Source: Paramecium octaurelia
Taxonomy: Eukaryota; Ciliophora; Oligohymenophorea; Peniculida; Parameciidae
Length of the DNA stretch: 64,000 nucleotides
NCBI GenBank assembly: GCA_905182995.1
Contig: CAJJDP010000076.1
Span: 132,356 to 196,355, forward strand
Direction of reading: 5' to 3'
The notes under the pieces are model-generated. The model was not told where the DNA came from. It ran no database searches and saw only the letters and a program-made list of their open reading frames with translations. Position numbers and translations under genes: made by a program. Below, piece after piece: positions 11,127 through 22,803 of the stretch. The first letter of the stretch is position 1. Each line of letters begins with the position of its first letter.

Positions 11127-13703
11127 TCAGAATTTTTTTTTAACATCTTTTACCAAAACCTTGTAATCACTATTCAAATCACAAATGTTCATCATTATAT
11201 CTAATTTTTCCCAATAACCTGAGTGTCCATCAATCATTTCTGATAGATCATAGTTATAAATTTTTTTATATGCAAATTTTACTGGCTTATAACCTAAATT
11301 AGAAATATTGCTTACCACAAGGCTTCTTGAATAAATAGTTAACCCTATAGAGATATTAAAGAATTGTATCATCTTTAATATACATATTATGTATAGAACC
11401 TGAAACTGAATTCCATCTTCTTTTTGCTAATTCGTTTACATCAGCAACTCCACCAAATAGTACTATATCGTTGATGCATTTCTTCTAAGAAAATCTGTCC
11501 AATTCATGCACACAATCAAGTAATATTTAAGTACCTAAAGAATGACATATTATGTTTATTTATCTATTTCCAAATAGATTTCCTCCATCCAAAAAATGAG
11601 CCAAACATCTACCGATCATTATTGCTTCTTGATTTGCTTGAATAAACTGATTTTTTTATAAACTACGATCAAGAATTTCTGCTTTATCGTATTCAAAAAT
11701 CCAATTTGGTATTTCTTTCAAAAAGTCGGTTATCTCTTTTGTTTCCCAATTCATTGCAAGAACTGTGCCAGACAATTTCTTTAATAAATGCTTTCCTAAA
11801 TCCTATTTATCAGTATTCTTACTAAGAAACCCAGAGATCAGCAAAGTAATAACATTTGAATTATTTTCATCAGTAGAGAGTGGTGTAAAATAAAATAATT
11901 TTGGTTATTACAAAGGTTGAACAAATTTATAATTCCCCATAATCTATTAATCGTGTACCCGAACCTCAATTATTTTGAACTCCCTTTTAATTAACTTAAT
12001 TTAGTTTTCAAGGTATTCAGAATTCGGTTATTTTGATTTCAAAATACATTCAAATAATTGATTTTATTAATGATACTCTCTTCCGATAGCAGTAGGACTT
12101 TTTAATAAACTAACCGATGTATCCTACAGTAGGAAATGGTAGGATTTGTCGTGAATAAGGATTTCACTTCTTTGTTTAAACAACTCCCCACTATTTAATC
12201 CATTTTATTTCTCCTTCTAAATTTTCTAATCTATATCTTCAAAAAATCTTGTTTACAGTTTATGAGTAAAACTTTCACACAATTTCAATATCTCATGATT
12301 AAAATAACCATACTCCAAGTCCTTCAGATTTTCAACAATAATAAATAGTGTGTTTCTAGCTTCTGAATCATATTCTCCAAAATATACCTTCTAGTTTTTG
12401 AATTTAAAGTTGGCCAATATCATGTAGATCTAACATATAACTAATAAATTAGTATCCTCATCAACATTCTACTCATACCATATTTGTGCTTTTTCAACTG
12501 CTTTCCGGAGAATGATGTATTATTCTTTTAAGTCTTGAGACTAAGTCCCATCAAGATCTTCTAAAGAAATCTACGAAAATTTATCCTTAATGTCAGATTA
12601 CTTTCCTAGTTCTTTGAATAAGAACTCAATAGTAGGATTATTATTTTTTATAAGACACCAAAACTATTAAACGAGAATGAGTTAAAGATTTTGATTGATT
12701 TCTTGATCTGCAATTCCACCCACAAAGTTGTCCTCATGAATTTATTTTATAATTATATTTCTCACCTTTGTCATTAAAATGCTAAAATCTCTTTCTTTGT
12801 AATTTTGAAGACTATTTAAGATTTCATATTTTATTCTCTTCCTTATAATTTTGTGACCCTCATTTAATAGAACTTCAGAAATCTTAAATTTATTACGAGC
12901 TTCTAAGCTTTCTTCAATAAGATATTTAACTTTTACTTCCTCCAATGTTTCCTCATTATAATTCTCAATAATATTATTATATATTTCTGATATTCTCTGT
13001 TAATAATGCTTAACTTTGTAATTCATTTGAAATTATGATTTCAAATTATCCAGTTAGTTATTCATTTTAATACTGACTTCACAATGGCATTTAAGAAGTT
13101 TTTCCAATTTATCATAGGTTTAAGAAAAGCATTATTTTGCTCTTTTTAATATATTAAATTATATGAATTCAAGAATTTCATCAAAGTATAATAGAAATTC
13201 ATCTTCTTTATTTATCTATTTAAATTTCCCTTAATAGTATATAATCAATAAGTAGTACACTTTAGTAATGGCTTAATTAAGCCATATAATTTCATTTGTT
13301 GTTCCTAATTAGGTGGTGAATATCTAAAATTCATCCTTTACGATTTCTTACAAATTAATCATACAGTAATTCATCTTTTCATTATAAAAATGTTGCTTTA
13401 TCTTGTTCGTATCATATAGTTTCTAAAAATTATATTTATCGAGAAAGTTTATTATTTATTTCTAAATTTCTTCCCTAAAACTTATAAACTAGTATACATT
13501 TTTTAAAAAACGAATTGTTTATTCATTTCTAATTCTTTATCACCCTAGAACACTGTAGATTATTCTAAATCATCAGATTAATAAAATTATTTTGCTTTTT
13601 CTGAATCTTAATATTATTAGAATTTAGTTTTAACGAATGATAAGATTGGTGGTACCAATTTAAATGCAGCTAAAGCGATTGATATATGTTTAAACTTTGC
13701 CAT
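11127..13703 (-). CDS. TMCO4/DUF726-type alpha/beta hydrolase
   Basis: An 843-residue protein; introns of 23 nt near the start and 22 nt near the end. The N-terminal half is helical and unrecognised. The C-terminal 300 residues look like DUF726: nucleophile elbow NIICHSLGTQILLD (Ser in HSLGT), acidic region VLFGGVADVNELAKRRWNSV followed by IHNMYIKDDTILQYLYR, and the His motif DLSEMIDGHSGYW. These give a plausible Ser-Asp-His triad of an alpha/beta hydrolase. TMCO4 relatives are membrane-associated, and hydrophobicity before the catalytic core is modest here. The substrate is unknown. Spliced frame ends cleanly at TGA. Confidence 0.8.
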
Positions 13704-13789
13704 TTTTTTTTAATTAAAATATTTTTTCAATATACTAAAATTTATATGATATTACAATCTATAATATGATTATTATGATATTTTTGAAT

Positions 13790-13930
13790 ATGCAGAAGCC
13801 ATAAGATTTAGTGGGAGAATTTTCTAGTATTTAAGATATGAACAGGTGCGATTAGAGTGTTCGGAATCAATAAAGTGTGAATAATCAATTTTTAGATGAA
13901 GATATTTAGTCAATCAAGGGAGAGAATTGA
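13790..13930 (+). CDS. Possible short gene, 46 residues
   Basis: An open frame from ATG to TGA, MQKPQDLVGEFSSIQDMN..., polar and without hydrophobic segments. It fits the gap between two minus-strand genes and converges with the helical-repeat gene. Because only TGA stops here, such a short frame can occur by chance; there is no homology evidence. It may be a first exon whose continuation I did not find. Confidence 0.25.
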
Positions 13931-13983
13931 ATCAATTTTGCATAAGAACTAAAAAACAAAAATTGGTTATTAAATTCATTTGG

Positions 13984-15068
13984 TCATTCTTCTAAGTGAC
14001 TTTGGATTTGATTGGCAACTTTCTAAATGGAACTCCATTCATGAAATAGCCAATTCTATTACATTTTAATTTTAAATTCTGAGGAATTCATTTTCCATTT
14101 GAAATGATCATAAAGTAATTCTCTTTCAGTTTAAGAGTAATCCAGTATTAGATGGATTAAATGTAATTGATAACGAAAGAGTTTTCGACTATTCTCCTCT
14201 GATTCTTAGACTAGTTCAATTAAAATATCAAAAAAAGTAGTATCTTGATTTGTATAATTTAGATATTGATTCATACCATTTCTCTCTTGAATCAAGAAGG
14301 TTTGAAGTACTATTTTCCAAAGTGTAGTTTAAATGTCATAATTTTGCTGAGTTTATAATAGAATACATATGGGTTTAACTAGGCTTTGACCGCAAATAAG
14401 CAGTTCATGCAATTTGGACAACAGTTTTCCATCGTCACATTGGAAGAGGTTAAACATAATTTCAACTCCTCTCTTGATATAGATGATTTCTTATTTATTC
14501 AATAGAAAATAGACTGTTTCAGCCACTTCGCCATAGTAGTTGTAAATTGATTTATCATCCATCATTGTCCAGTATTTAAGAAACTACATGATAGACACAT
14601 TATACTTTTGCAGCATATATGATAATTTATTAGTTCATTTGTTCATGGTGGGTAGAATATCCTTAAGAAAGTGGTATCATGATATCTATAATTCTTTGCA
14701 TCTTATAATTATCACTGAGTTCATCTTCATAAGTTTATACATCTACAGACTTTAACATCCAAACAGCTGCATCAATAGTCTACATAATCATATTGAACTA
14801 CATCTAATAATTTAAGATTGTTTTCTCTCTCCAAAATTTCTTCAATCTTGTCCACTATTATTATCAACAATTCACCACTCAGTTATTCCCCTCTTTCAAT
14901 TTTGTCTCTTATTTTGGCGCTTATTTCTTGCATCTATGTTTGCTGTGAAAAGAGTGAAGAAATATAATGTTTTCTTGATTCTTTGAATTAGTTTTCATTT
15001 CTTTATTTCCTAATGTGGACAGAAAACTATTCTCTTTTAAGATTCAATAGGCTTGTCAAATCATTCAT
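13984..15068 (-). CDS. Helical-repeat (armadillo-like) protein
   Basis: A 346-residue protein with two 22-nt introns (GTAGTTC...TATGTAG and GTATAAT...CATGTAG). The sequence is alpha-helical throughout with repeated amphipathic helices (SGELLIIIVDKIEEIL, QRIIDIMIPLSQGY, AETVYFLLNKQEIIYIK, GKLLSKLHELLICGQSLV). This pattern, and the N-terminal QEISAKIRDKIERGE piece, recall importin-alpha/ARM proteins, but no nuclear-localisation-binding WxxxN array is clear. Called from fold appearance only. Both introns carry in-frame TGA or shift frame if kept, which supports the model. Confidence 0.5.
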
Positions 15069-15326
15069 ATGTAGTATTTATAATTTTGAATTTAAATAAA
15101 AATTGCTAAATATTCATAATAATCTCATAATTAAAACCAATGTTAATGTTAGAAATTTGAGTTAGATAACAAATACTAGGTGCTAGTATTATATCGTATT
15201 GATTATTCATTCAAATACAATTGCTATTGAAATTATAATTATTGACAAGCTTATTCTATCATAATTTAGGTTTCTAAATCATTTTAAAAAGAAATCAATT
15301 ATATATAATAAATATAAGATTGAATC

Positions 15327-16463
15327 TCATTTTCTAAATATTTATTAGAATTAAGAAAGATCTATTACATTTTTTTTATGCTTGTCCAAATGTAAAAATA
15401 TGGCCATCATCTCTTTTTTGGTCAATCGAGGATCAAATTATATCAAAAATCGTTCGAATTTTAGATAGTCCAACACTCCTTTGTTATCGAAATCGTATCT
15501 CTAAAAGGATTCTTCAGGATGGAAATGCTATTGTGTAGCCACTTCATTAAGATGATCTAACAGTTAATCCTCAATTTATTCAAAAACTAATGAATTGTTC
15601 TATTTTAATAATAAATATGGTGTTTACAAATTTTCTTTCGTTCTCTTTGATATTAAGCCATCTATGCTCAAATAATTAATCCCAATCCATTCTATTATTT
15701 TCTTGGATAACCAAGCATCTTAACATGAAATCCTTACACTCATTTGAAATTCTCTTCCCCATAGGAAATCTTACACCCCACGTCTTTATGGCCCTCAAAT
15801 ACTACCCTTCGGATTGACATTGCCAAGGAAGCTATCCAAAAAGAGATTCGTAAATCAGTATTCCCAAAGACCAAATATCGCATTTTACACTATACTTATC
15901 TTTCATCATCATTTAAGGTGCTTCATAAGCTAAAGTACCAAATTGTTATTTCATTAATTTCTTTCCACTGTAGTCAGCTTCAACAACAGATCCAAAATCG
16001 CCGAGTTTAAAGATACCTCCACATTCAAAGCAATTTGCAGGTTTAATATCTCTATGAAGTAACCCCAATCTGACCAATTCTTTCAAACCAGTCACCAATT
16101 GAAGCACAATGTGTAAAACTTCATTCTCATGAAGATTCCTCTTGGTGAGTAAGTCTTTTAAATCTCGTTTACATAACTCCATCACGACTATCTTCTCCTC
16201 ATTTTATTCAAAAACATCGTATAGTTGAATCAAATTCGGATGCTCCAGTCTTTTCATTACTTAAATCTCATTCTAAATTATGGCCAAGACCTCCTTTCTA
16301 ACATTTTTTGTTGAAGAAACTTAATGTCGTTTTAGTATTCATTACCTTTAATTGCTACTTCCATCTGTTTTTCTGTGTCTAATCCTCGGTAAACCTTCCC
16401 AAAGGCACCAGAACCAATAAGGTTTTTTTCATCATATACATATTTGCCTATAGATTTTGACAT
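15327..16463 (-). CDS. Protein kinase with C-terminal EF-hand-like pair (CDPK-like)
   Basis: A 360-residue protein; introns 26 nt (GTAATG...TTAAG) and 28 nt (GTAAAC...AATAG). Kinase motifs in order: GSGAFGKVYRGL, EVAIKVSS, HPNLIQLYDVFE, LLHRDIKPANCF, LGDFGSVV, FGTLAYEAPQMM, CDIWSLGILIYESLFGQLPW. All catalytic residues are present. After a short linker come two EF-hand-shaped segments, RYDFDNKGVLDYLKFERFL and LDKHKKNVIDLSQFQQIF. The first loop (DFDNKGVLDYLKF) keeps D-x-D/N-x-x-x-D-x-x-x-F spacing; the second is degenerate, so calcium binding is likely weak or single-site. Calcium regulation is inferred. Only one EF pair is present, where classical CDPKs have two. Confidence 0.85.
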
Positions 16464-16616
16464 TAATTTATTTAGACATATCGTTATTACACATTCAATA
16501 TATATATCATATTCATAATAAATAATATGTTATAATATAATAAATCTAACGATATTCGGTTTTATTGCAGTTTTATTTATTAATTATTATTATTATCAAT
16601 TTCAAGTTTTGTAGAA

Positions 16617-17118
16617 ATGGACAGAATTGAAGTCATGAAACAAGGCAATTAAGTCACCAATCAATTGAGAGACGAATTGGTTCACCTATTTTCTATCACT
16701 GATACTAAGGATCCCTATTTATTAAGCAAAAGAGCTGATACTATAAAATCTGAAATTGAATAAAGATTTAGTAAATGATCAATGTCATTCCTAGAATTTC
16801 GTTGGAGTATAGTATTATATTCCAATGATGCCAAAATGGAGTTCTCGTTTGTCTACGGAGACGAATTCACTCTAGAGTTGAGATCTGAATCCTATGGCAT
16901 GTTAGCTTACATCATTCCAGACCAGCCTCAGACTCAATATGAACCAAGAAGAGACTTCGGAGTCACAAAGCCTCAAAATTTGTACAAGGGCAACTACTAG
17001 GAGTAGATTCCATTAGAAAAGAATAATATTGTTTAGAGGTATTAATTTATAAATGAGAGAATCAAGTTCAATAATATCCAATCCTCCTATGAGATATTAT
17101 CCTTCATTTTACCCTTGA
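16617..17118 (+). CDS. Hypothetical protein, about 150 residues
   Basis: The first exon MDRIEVMKQGNQVTNQL is followed by a 24-nt intron (GTAAAT...CCTAG) that removes an in-frame TGA, then FRWSIVLYSNDAKMEFSF and a proline-rich tail (DQPQTQYEPRRDFG). A second intron starting GTATTAATTT near 17040 (19 or 28 nt, ending GAG or CAAG) is needed to reach TGA at 17116-17118 through ...MRYYPSFYP. Without it the frame runs into the next gene. No family was recognised. The second splice acceptor is uncertain. Confidence 0.5.
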
Positions 17119-17200
17119 TTGATTTTATGTTATAGATATTATCACAATAATTGTCTATTAAATAAATCCTTTGCTTAAGATCAATGGATTATATAAATTA

Positions 17201-20200
17201 ATGGATTATTTATTAAATAATATTGAAGTAGAGATAGATTTAGACTAAAGTGAGGATTCGATATATTCAATGTGTTTTAAGGTTTATAATAAGAATTTGC
17301 AAACATTTTGGATGGTTGAACATAAACCTGAAGAAGTATCGAAATTTGCATTGGATGTCTTCAGTACTTAAATGCCAGAAGAGAGCAGTGAAATATTCCC
17401 ATGGCTTTTGGACTTGTGCACAAAAGTAAATAGATACAAGAACAATGATCCACACATACTTGACTTCTTTAAATCAAAACCAATGGAGATGAAAAGGAAG
17501 CAATCAAAAAAAAGAAGTCTTTCGACTTTTAGTCAATTGCTTAAAATGTCCTGCATTGAAGAAACCAGAACTCACAGCAGAAACACTGTAACATCGAAAT
17601 AAAAATAATATACTTAAATAATTCTGGAAAATTAATACAGGTTTTGTGATTTAAAAACCACCAGAGATTACATAGATTTATTAGCCTTGTTGCATTATAG
17701 AGATATTAAAAAAGTAGGATCTGGAGCCTAATCCCAGGCATTCAAAGCTCTGAATTAACAAGAACATTTGGTGGCTGTGAAAATATCTCAAAACACATAA
17801 GAGAATCTATATGCAGCCTTGATGCAAAGACAGATCAATTAGGATGTGGCTGAAAACTTCGTAGGAAATTACTTGTTTCAGTATCAGATCTTGGAAGTGG
17901 AGGACATCCTAATCATTGAAGAGGAGTTGGCACAGAACACTTTGGAGGATTTGATCGAGAGGAAACAACACATGAATGAGAATTTCACGGATTATGAGAT
18001 TTTACAAATCATCAAAGATATTGTTGATTAGTTATACAATCTGCATATTGGAAGATGTAAGCTATTTACTTTAATAGTTATTAGAATCAGCTCACAATGA
18101 TATTAAACCTGAAAACATTCTGATTCAAGATGGTAAATTCATATTGCATGATTTTGGAGCTATCAGATAAGTTCCAAAAGATCAGGACTAAGTTGAAATT
18201 AATTAAATATTTGGCACAATATTATATATGTCTCCATTAAAATTTGAACACTATCTCTCAACCAACCAAAAGTAATAACTTGATATTCACATTACCCATA
18301 CCATTGATGCAATCTCCAACAATTTTAAACACAACCCATTTAAATCAGATATCTACTCTCTAGGATTAGTCCTCTTGTAATTATTACTTCACAACGACAA
18401 AATTAATCTAAAAAAGCAGATTGAATGTCTCTTTTATGAGTAAAGACAATAAAATCTACCTACTTTAATTGAAAAATACGAAATCTATCTTTATTCTGAA
18501 AAGTTCTTCTTATTCGATCACAAATTGAAAAGAATCAAGCCTTTATTAAAGTTGCTACTTGATGAAAACGAAGACACAAGGATCTCCACCATTGAATTAG
18601 CAACTCTTTTTAATTCACAGATTTGCGCATCCATTCAAACCTCATTTACGTAATAATTTGTGCCAGCAATCTGGAAATCAGAATAAGGCACTTGCTAATT
18701 GGCCTATAGTTTGAAATCCCAGATTTATTAGGGTTCTTACAATAAGGAAAAGTAAAAGAGAGACGGATTTGGTATTATGTATAAGGCACCTAAAAATGAT
18801 TTAATATTTAAAATCCAAAGACACAAGAAGGATAAGAAATCTATATGCGATGATGAATAGGATTTTGATATCAGTTAAGTCACCTAACTGTAAGAATCTA
18901 AATAGAATCTCAGTGCGAAATAAAGTTTAGTCTAAAGTCAACTTTAAATCCTTTATTCTGGACATTGGCTCAATAATCTACCTCACGGAAAAGGAGAGTT
19001 GCATCTCTACAATACAGTGAGCGACCTAAATTACAAAGAAATTAATATTGATTATGGCAAATTGATTAATAAAATAGATGATCACCACGAAGAACATCAA
19101 TTGACAATAAATTCCCAATTTTATTTTGGCTTATTAGATTCAAAGACGACTATCAATGGATTAGAGGCTTAGTTTTTTCTTAATATAAGTGAAAGATTGG
19201 CTGAGGAAGATTTCATGGTGGGGAGGTTTTATTACAAATTCGTATTTGATGCAGCTACACAGAAATATTTTGGATATCAGTAACCGTATGATTTTACTGT
19301 CATCGATTTGGTGGATTTGAATGACACTGAAATTATATGTCTAATCATTAGTAGATTTATTAAGAATCTTAGAAGCAAAATCATTCATTTCGAAGTTCGG
19401 AGATACGTTATTGAAAAACAGATCTTCCTCAAGGATAAGAATAACAATTATATATACATAAGATTTGATGGGTAGAATTAAAAGGATTCGCAATAGAGGC
19501 AATAAAAAGATATACAGAATCGAAAGCTCATCTAATCTCAGATAGTTCAAACAAAATCTACAACTGCTTGTTGTGTCAAACAAAAGAAGAAGGTCAATCA
19601 AAACTAACAGAAGGATATTGAAATATAGTCTGATCTATTGGAATCCCAAATTGTTCTAGAATGTCTCAACTAATAAAAATAAAATGTGAATGAATTAATT
19701 CTATAGACTACCTCCTTATCTTCTCAAACATTGGAATGGCTATTTGCAGATGACATGATTTCTTAGGTATATATCTCATCCTCATTAATAGATTGAAGTG
19801 CTAAGTTTCAATAATTCATTAATCAAGGACAGCTAACTTAAATTGATTTTGATGAGTCAATCTGTCACTTAAGTGAGGGATTTAGATTTGTCCAACACTT
19901 AATTATCCATTTAAACAGTAACTGCTTTAATAAATTCAGACAATTTAAACAAGCTCCACAAATTGAGGATGGCTGGATGTCAGCAGTGTCAATAATTTGA
20001 AGATTTCATCATTTGTGACAAAGCTTAGAAATTAACTCTATTAGATATATCTAATAATAAGTGGGTTGATGCCAATCTCCTTAAATTATTCACGCCTGTC
20101 TATATGTCCAATCTGAATCAATTGAATCTAGATAAGACTTCGATAACTGAGAAGGATATAAGGAAGTTTTTAGATACGCCTCTGGGTAAGAAAGTGATAC

Positions 20201-21063
20201 TAGTGCAAACAACTTCTAAGCAATGGGAGTCTCAAATAATTGATTTTAAGATTTGCATACGTACAGCCAATAGCCTATTTGAGAATATTAGAAGCTTAGA
20301 AAAATATGGTTACATGTCTTAATATGATATGGAAGAGAATACCTATATCAGAGATGAAACTCTTAAAAGGATAGCTCATTCACAAGGTTTGCAGAATATT
20401 GAACATTTGAATTTAAAGAATCAGGATATCACTCAATATGGAATGAAACATTTTCTATAATCCTAATTTATTACTAATATCATATCAATAAATTTATCAA
20501 ACACAAAAATAAATGGTGAAGTTTTAAAGTTAATTTATTCCTCAAAAATTTAACATTTGAAAATCTTAAAGTTGAAAAATTGCAATCAAATAATGTTTGA
20601 TGATGTGTAACTCTTTTTGAAAAATTACAAGGCAGCATATCTTTAAAAATTTTACATAAGCAGTAGATAAATATCAACGAAGAAACTTGTAACTGAGTTG
20701 AAGAATTTATAATCACTGACTTAGACACAAATCATATTTAACAAGTATACAGTATTATTAGTATAGATAAGAAAAGCTAATTGATATTTCTAGTTTGCTT
20801 ACAACCATTCTGACTTGGGTAGCCATTTTGATAAGCAAATAAAGACTCCAAAAATTCACCTTAGACTTACGGGATTGCAAGGGAATAAACAATGGATTCG
20901 ATCTATTCTTAGAAGAGATTCAATCTCTAAAGGGAGAACATTCTTGCGCACTCATATTCAAAATCTCTAAGTAAGATTGTAAATTTATACAAGTTCCTCC
21001 TTGTCAACAGAAATTATAAAACAGTTGGAATAGAATTATAAATCAGTTTAGTTTGTTTAATGA
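17201..21063 (+). CDS. Large protein kinase with MORN-like and leucine-rich repeats
   Basis: A 1258-residue protein; introns of 28, 25 and 33 nt. Kinase domain at about 164-450: glycine loop VGSGAQSQAFKAL, Lys in VAVKISQ, catalytic loop SAHNDIKPENILI (HND replaces HRD), HDFGAIR, and TILYMSPLKFEHYL. The catalytic Asp and DFG are kept; loss of the Arg usually means no need for activation-loop phosphorylation. At about 495-600 are MORN-like units (YSGHWLNNLPHGKGELHLY). From about 845 onward come LRR-type repeats (LRKLRMAGCQ-type spacing, LTLLDISNNKWVD, LNQLNLDKTSIT, IEHLNLKNQDIT). The combination suggests a scaffolded kinase, perhaps at membrane or cortex. The start is the first ATG after an in-frame TGA. 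Confidence 0.8.
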
Positions 21064-21082
21064 TAGTTATTTTATTTATTTA

Positions 21083-21659
21083 ATGAAAGAACGTTTTAAA
21101 AGGAAGGACAATTTCAATAGTAAGATGATTCTTATTCAATTGTTTTCTCTATTATGCACCTATTACAGTGGACTGATAGTGGTGTGTCTATTTTTGGATT
21201 TTGCTGTTGGATTATAAGTAAAGTATTAAATGAATCAATAATGATTAGTTTCATTTAGGATAAATTTGGGACTTTGGGATCTACACTTATGATACTTACT
21301 TGAGTGTTAATCTATTGAGCAACACATTCAACATCTTGGTAGTTGTAAGCGGATTGGTATTGCGATTATAATTGTAGATCTTTATCGTAGTTAAAGGAAG
21401 TAAGGTTCTGGATTTTGTTTTCTCTTTGTATCTATGGCATTTCATTATTTGTTGTGTGTTGAGTTCATCGGAATTCAATAACATGTGGCTGATTATAAAT
21501 ACTATTATAAGTATTCTGACCATATTTTTGGGCGAATATCTTTGTGTTAGATTTGATTAATAGGATACACTCATTATTGATAGATTATTTAAGAACAAGA
21601 AGAAACCTGTTGCAGAACACAAAAGAAATGATGATATTATAAAAATCAATATTTAATGA
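21083..21659 (+). CDS. SYS1: SYS1 Golgi-trafficking membrane protein
   Basis: A 181-residue four-span membrane protein with one 31-nt intron (GTAAAG...GATTAG). Diagnostic pieces: KMILIQLFSLLCTYYSG at the N terminus, DYLSVN-like loop (TYDTYLSVNLLSN), SKVLDFVFSLYLWHFIICC in the third span and TIFLGEYLCVRFDQQ at the end, matching SYS1's conserved LDF..TLY..HF and LGE.LC.R.E motifs. SYS1 recruits the small GTPase ARL3/ARFRP1 to the trans-Golgi. The tail adds a basic Lys-rich stretch. Its TGA overlaps the next gene's first possible ATG (ATGA at 21656-21659). Confidence 0.9.
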
Positions 21660-22785
21660 AAAAATTATGGTTAAAAGTATTGATGGGCACATCCATCTTG
21701 GCAGTGACAATAACATACTCCTATTTGAGGAGGAGATAGATTCCAAAGAAACGATTAGCAGACATCATTGGGAACACTCCTTTGATATATCTAAAGAGCC
21801 TTTCAGAATAGACAGGGAGAGAGATCTATGTATTTTATAGCATTAGTATTTAGGCCAAATGTGAATTCATGAATCCTGGAAGTAGCATGAAGGATAGAAC
21901 TGCGTTGGCATTAATCTAATACGGTATTCAGCAAGGACATTTGGGAGTCAAAAATAACACTATTTATGAGGGGACATCAGGAAGCACAGGAGTGAGTCTG
22001 ACTCTGATTGGAAATAGTTTAGGATGTAAGTGCAAGTTATATTTGCAAAATGATTTGGCTTAAGAGAAATACAACATTTTATAAACATGCGGTGCAATCA
22101 TTGAAAAAGTACCACCTGTTTCAATTGTTGATTCAGAGCATTTTTGTAAGAAAGCAGAAAAACAAGCATCCATTGAAGGTGGATATTATGCAGATCAATT
22201 TCATAATTTGGCAAATTAATAAGCTCATTTTTAAACAGGGAAGGAAATTTACGAATAAACATATGGATTGATAGATTGTTTTGTTATGTCTTCAGGAACA
22301 GGAGGATCAATTGCAGGGATTTCTCAATATTTGAAGGGAAAAAATAAAAACATCAAAGTAATCCTAGCAGATCCTCCTGGCTCTTCCTTGAAAACTCATG
22401 TCAATAGTGGAGTCTGTTACACTTACTAAGAAGCCGAGGGTCATAGACTAAAGAATCCATTTGACACTGTGATAGAAGGGTGTGGGTTGAATAGACTGAC
22501 CCAAAATTATTTGCAAGCCAAAATCGATTATGGGTTCACTATATAAGATAAGGGTAATATTATGTGATAAGTTAAGAATCAATACAGATGGCTTAATTTT
22601 TAATTGAAAAGGAGGGACTGTTTGTTGGGGCTTCTAGTGCTATGAATTGTGTGGCTGTTCTGAAAGCTGTTGAGAAATACCCAGAATGTAAAGTTTTTGT
22701 TACTATCTTATGCGATTCTGGATAAAGATATTTGAGTAAATTTTATAATAAAGAATATTTATAATAACATAAAATTGAATATTGA
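21656..22785 (+). CDS. Membrane-anchored cysteine-synthase-like PLP enzyme
   Basis: A 360-residue fold-type II PLP enzyme; introns 24 and 23 nt. An N-terminal hydrophobic helix (VLMGTSILAVTITYSYL followed by RRR) precedes the catalytic domain, unlike soluble cysteine synthase. PLP Lys lies in NPGSSMKDRTALAL, the substrate loop in YEGTSGSTGVSLTL, the phosphate-binding Gly loop in MSSGTGGSIAG, and the C-terminal FVGASSAMNC and CDSGQRYLSKF match the O-acetylserine/cystathionine synthase family. The anchored architecture recalls fungal mitochondrial outer-membrane MCY1-like proteins. The true start may be the in-frame ATG at codon 10, because the first ATG overlaps the SYS1 stop. Confidence 0.85.
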
Positions 22786-22803
22786 TATTTATTATAAAAA
22801 GAA

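Noticed and set aside
13790-13930. Idea that the 46-codon ORF is the first exon of a longer gene
   Set aside because: Tested GT...AG intervals near 13832-13890 lead quickly to TGA; no continuation found before the convergent gene.
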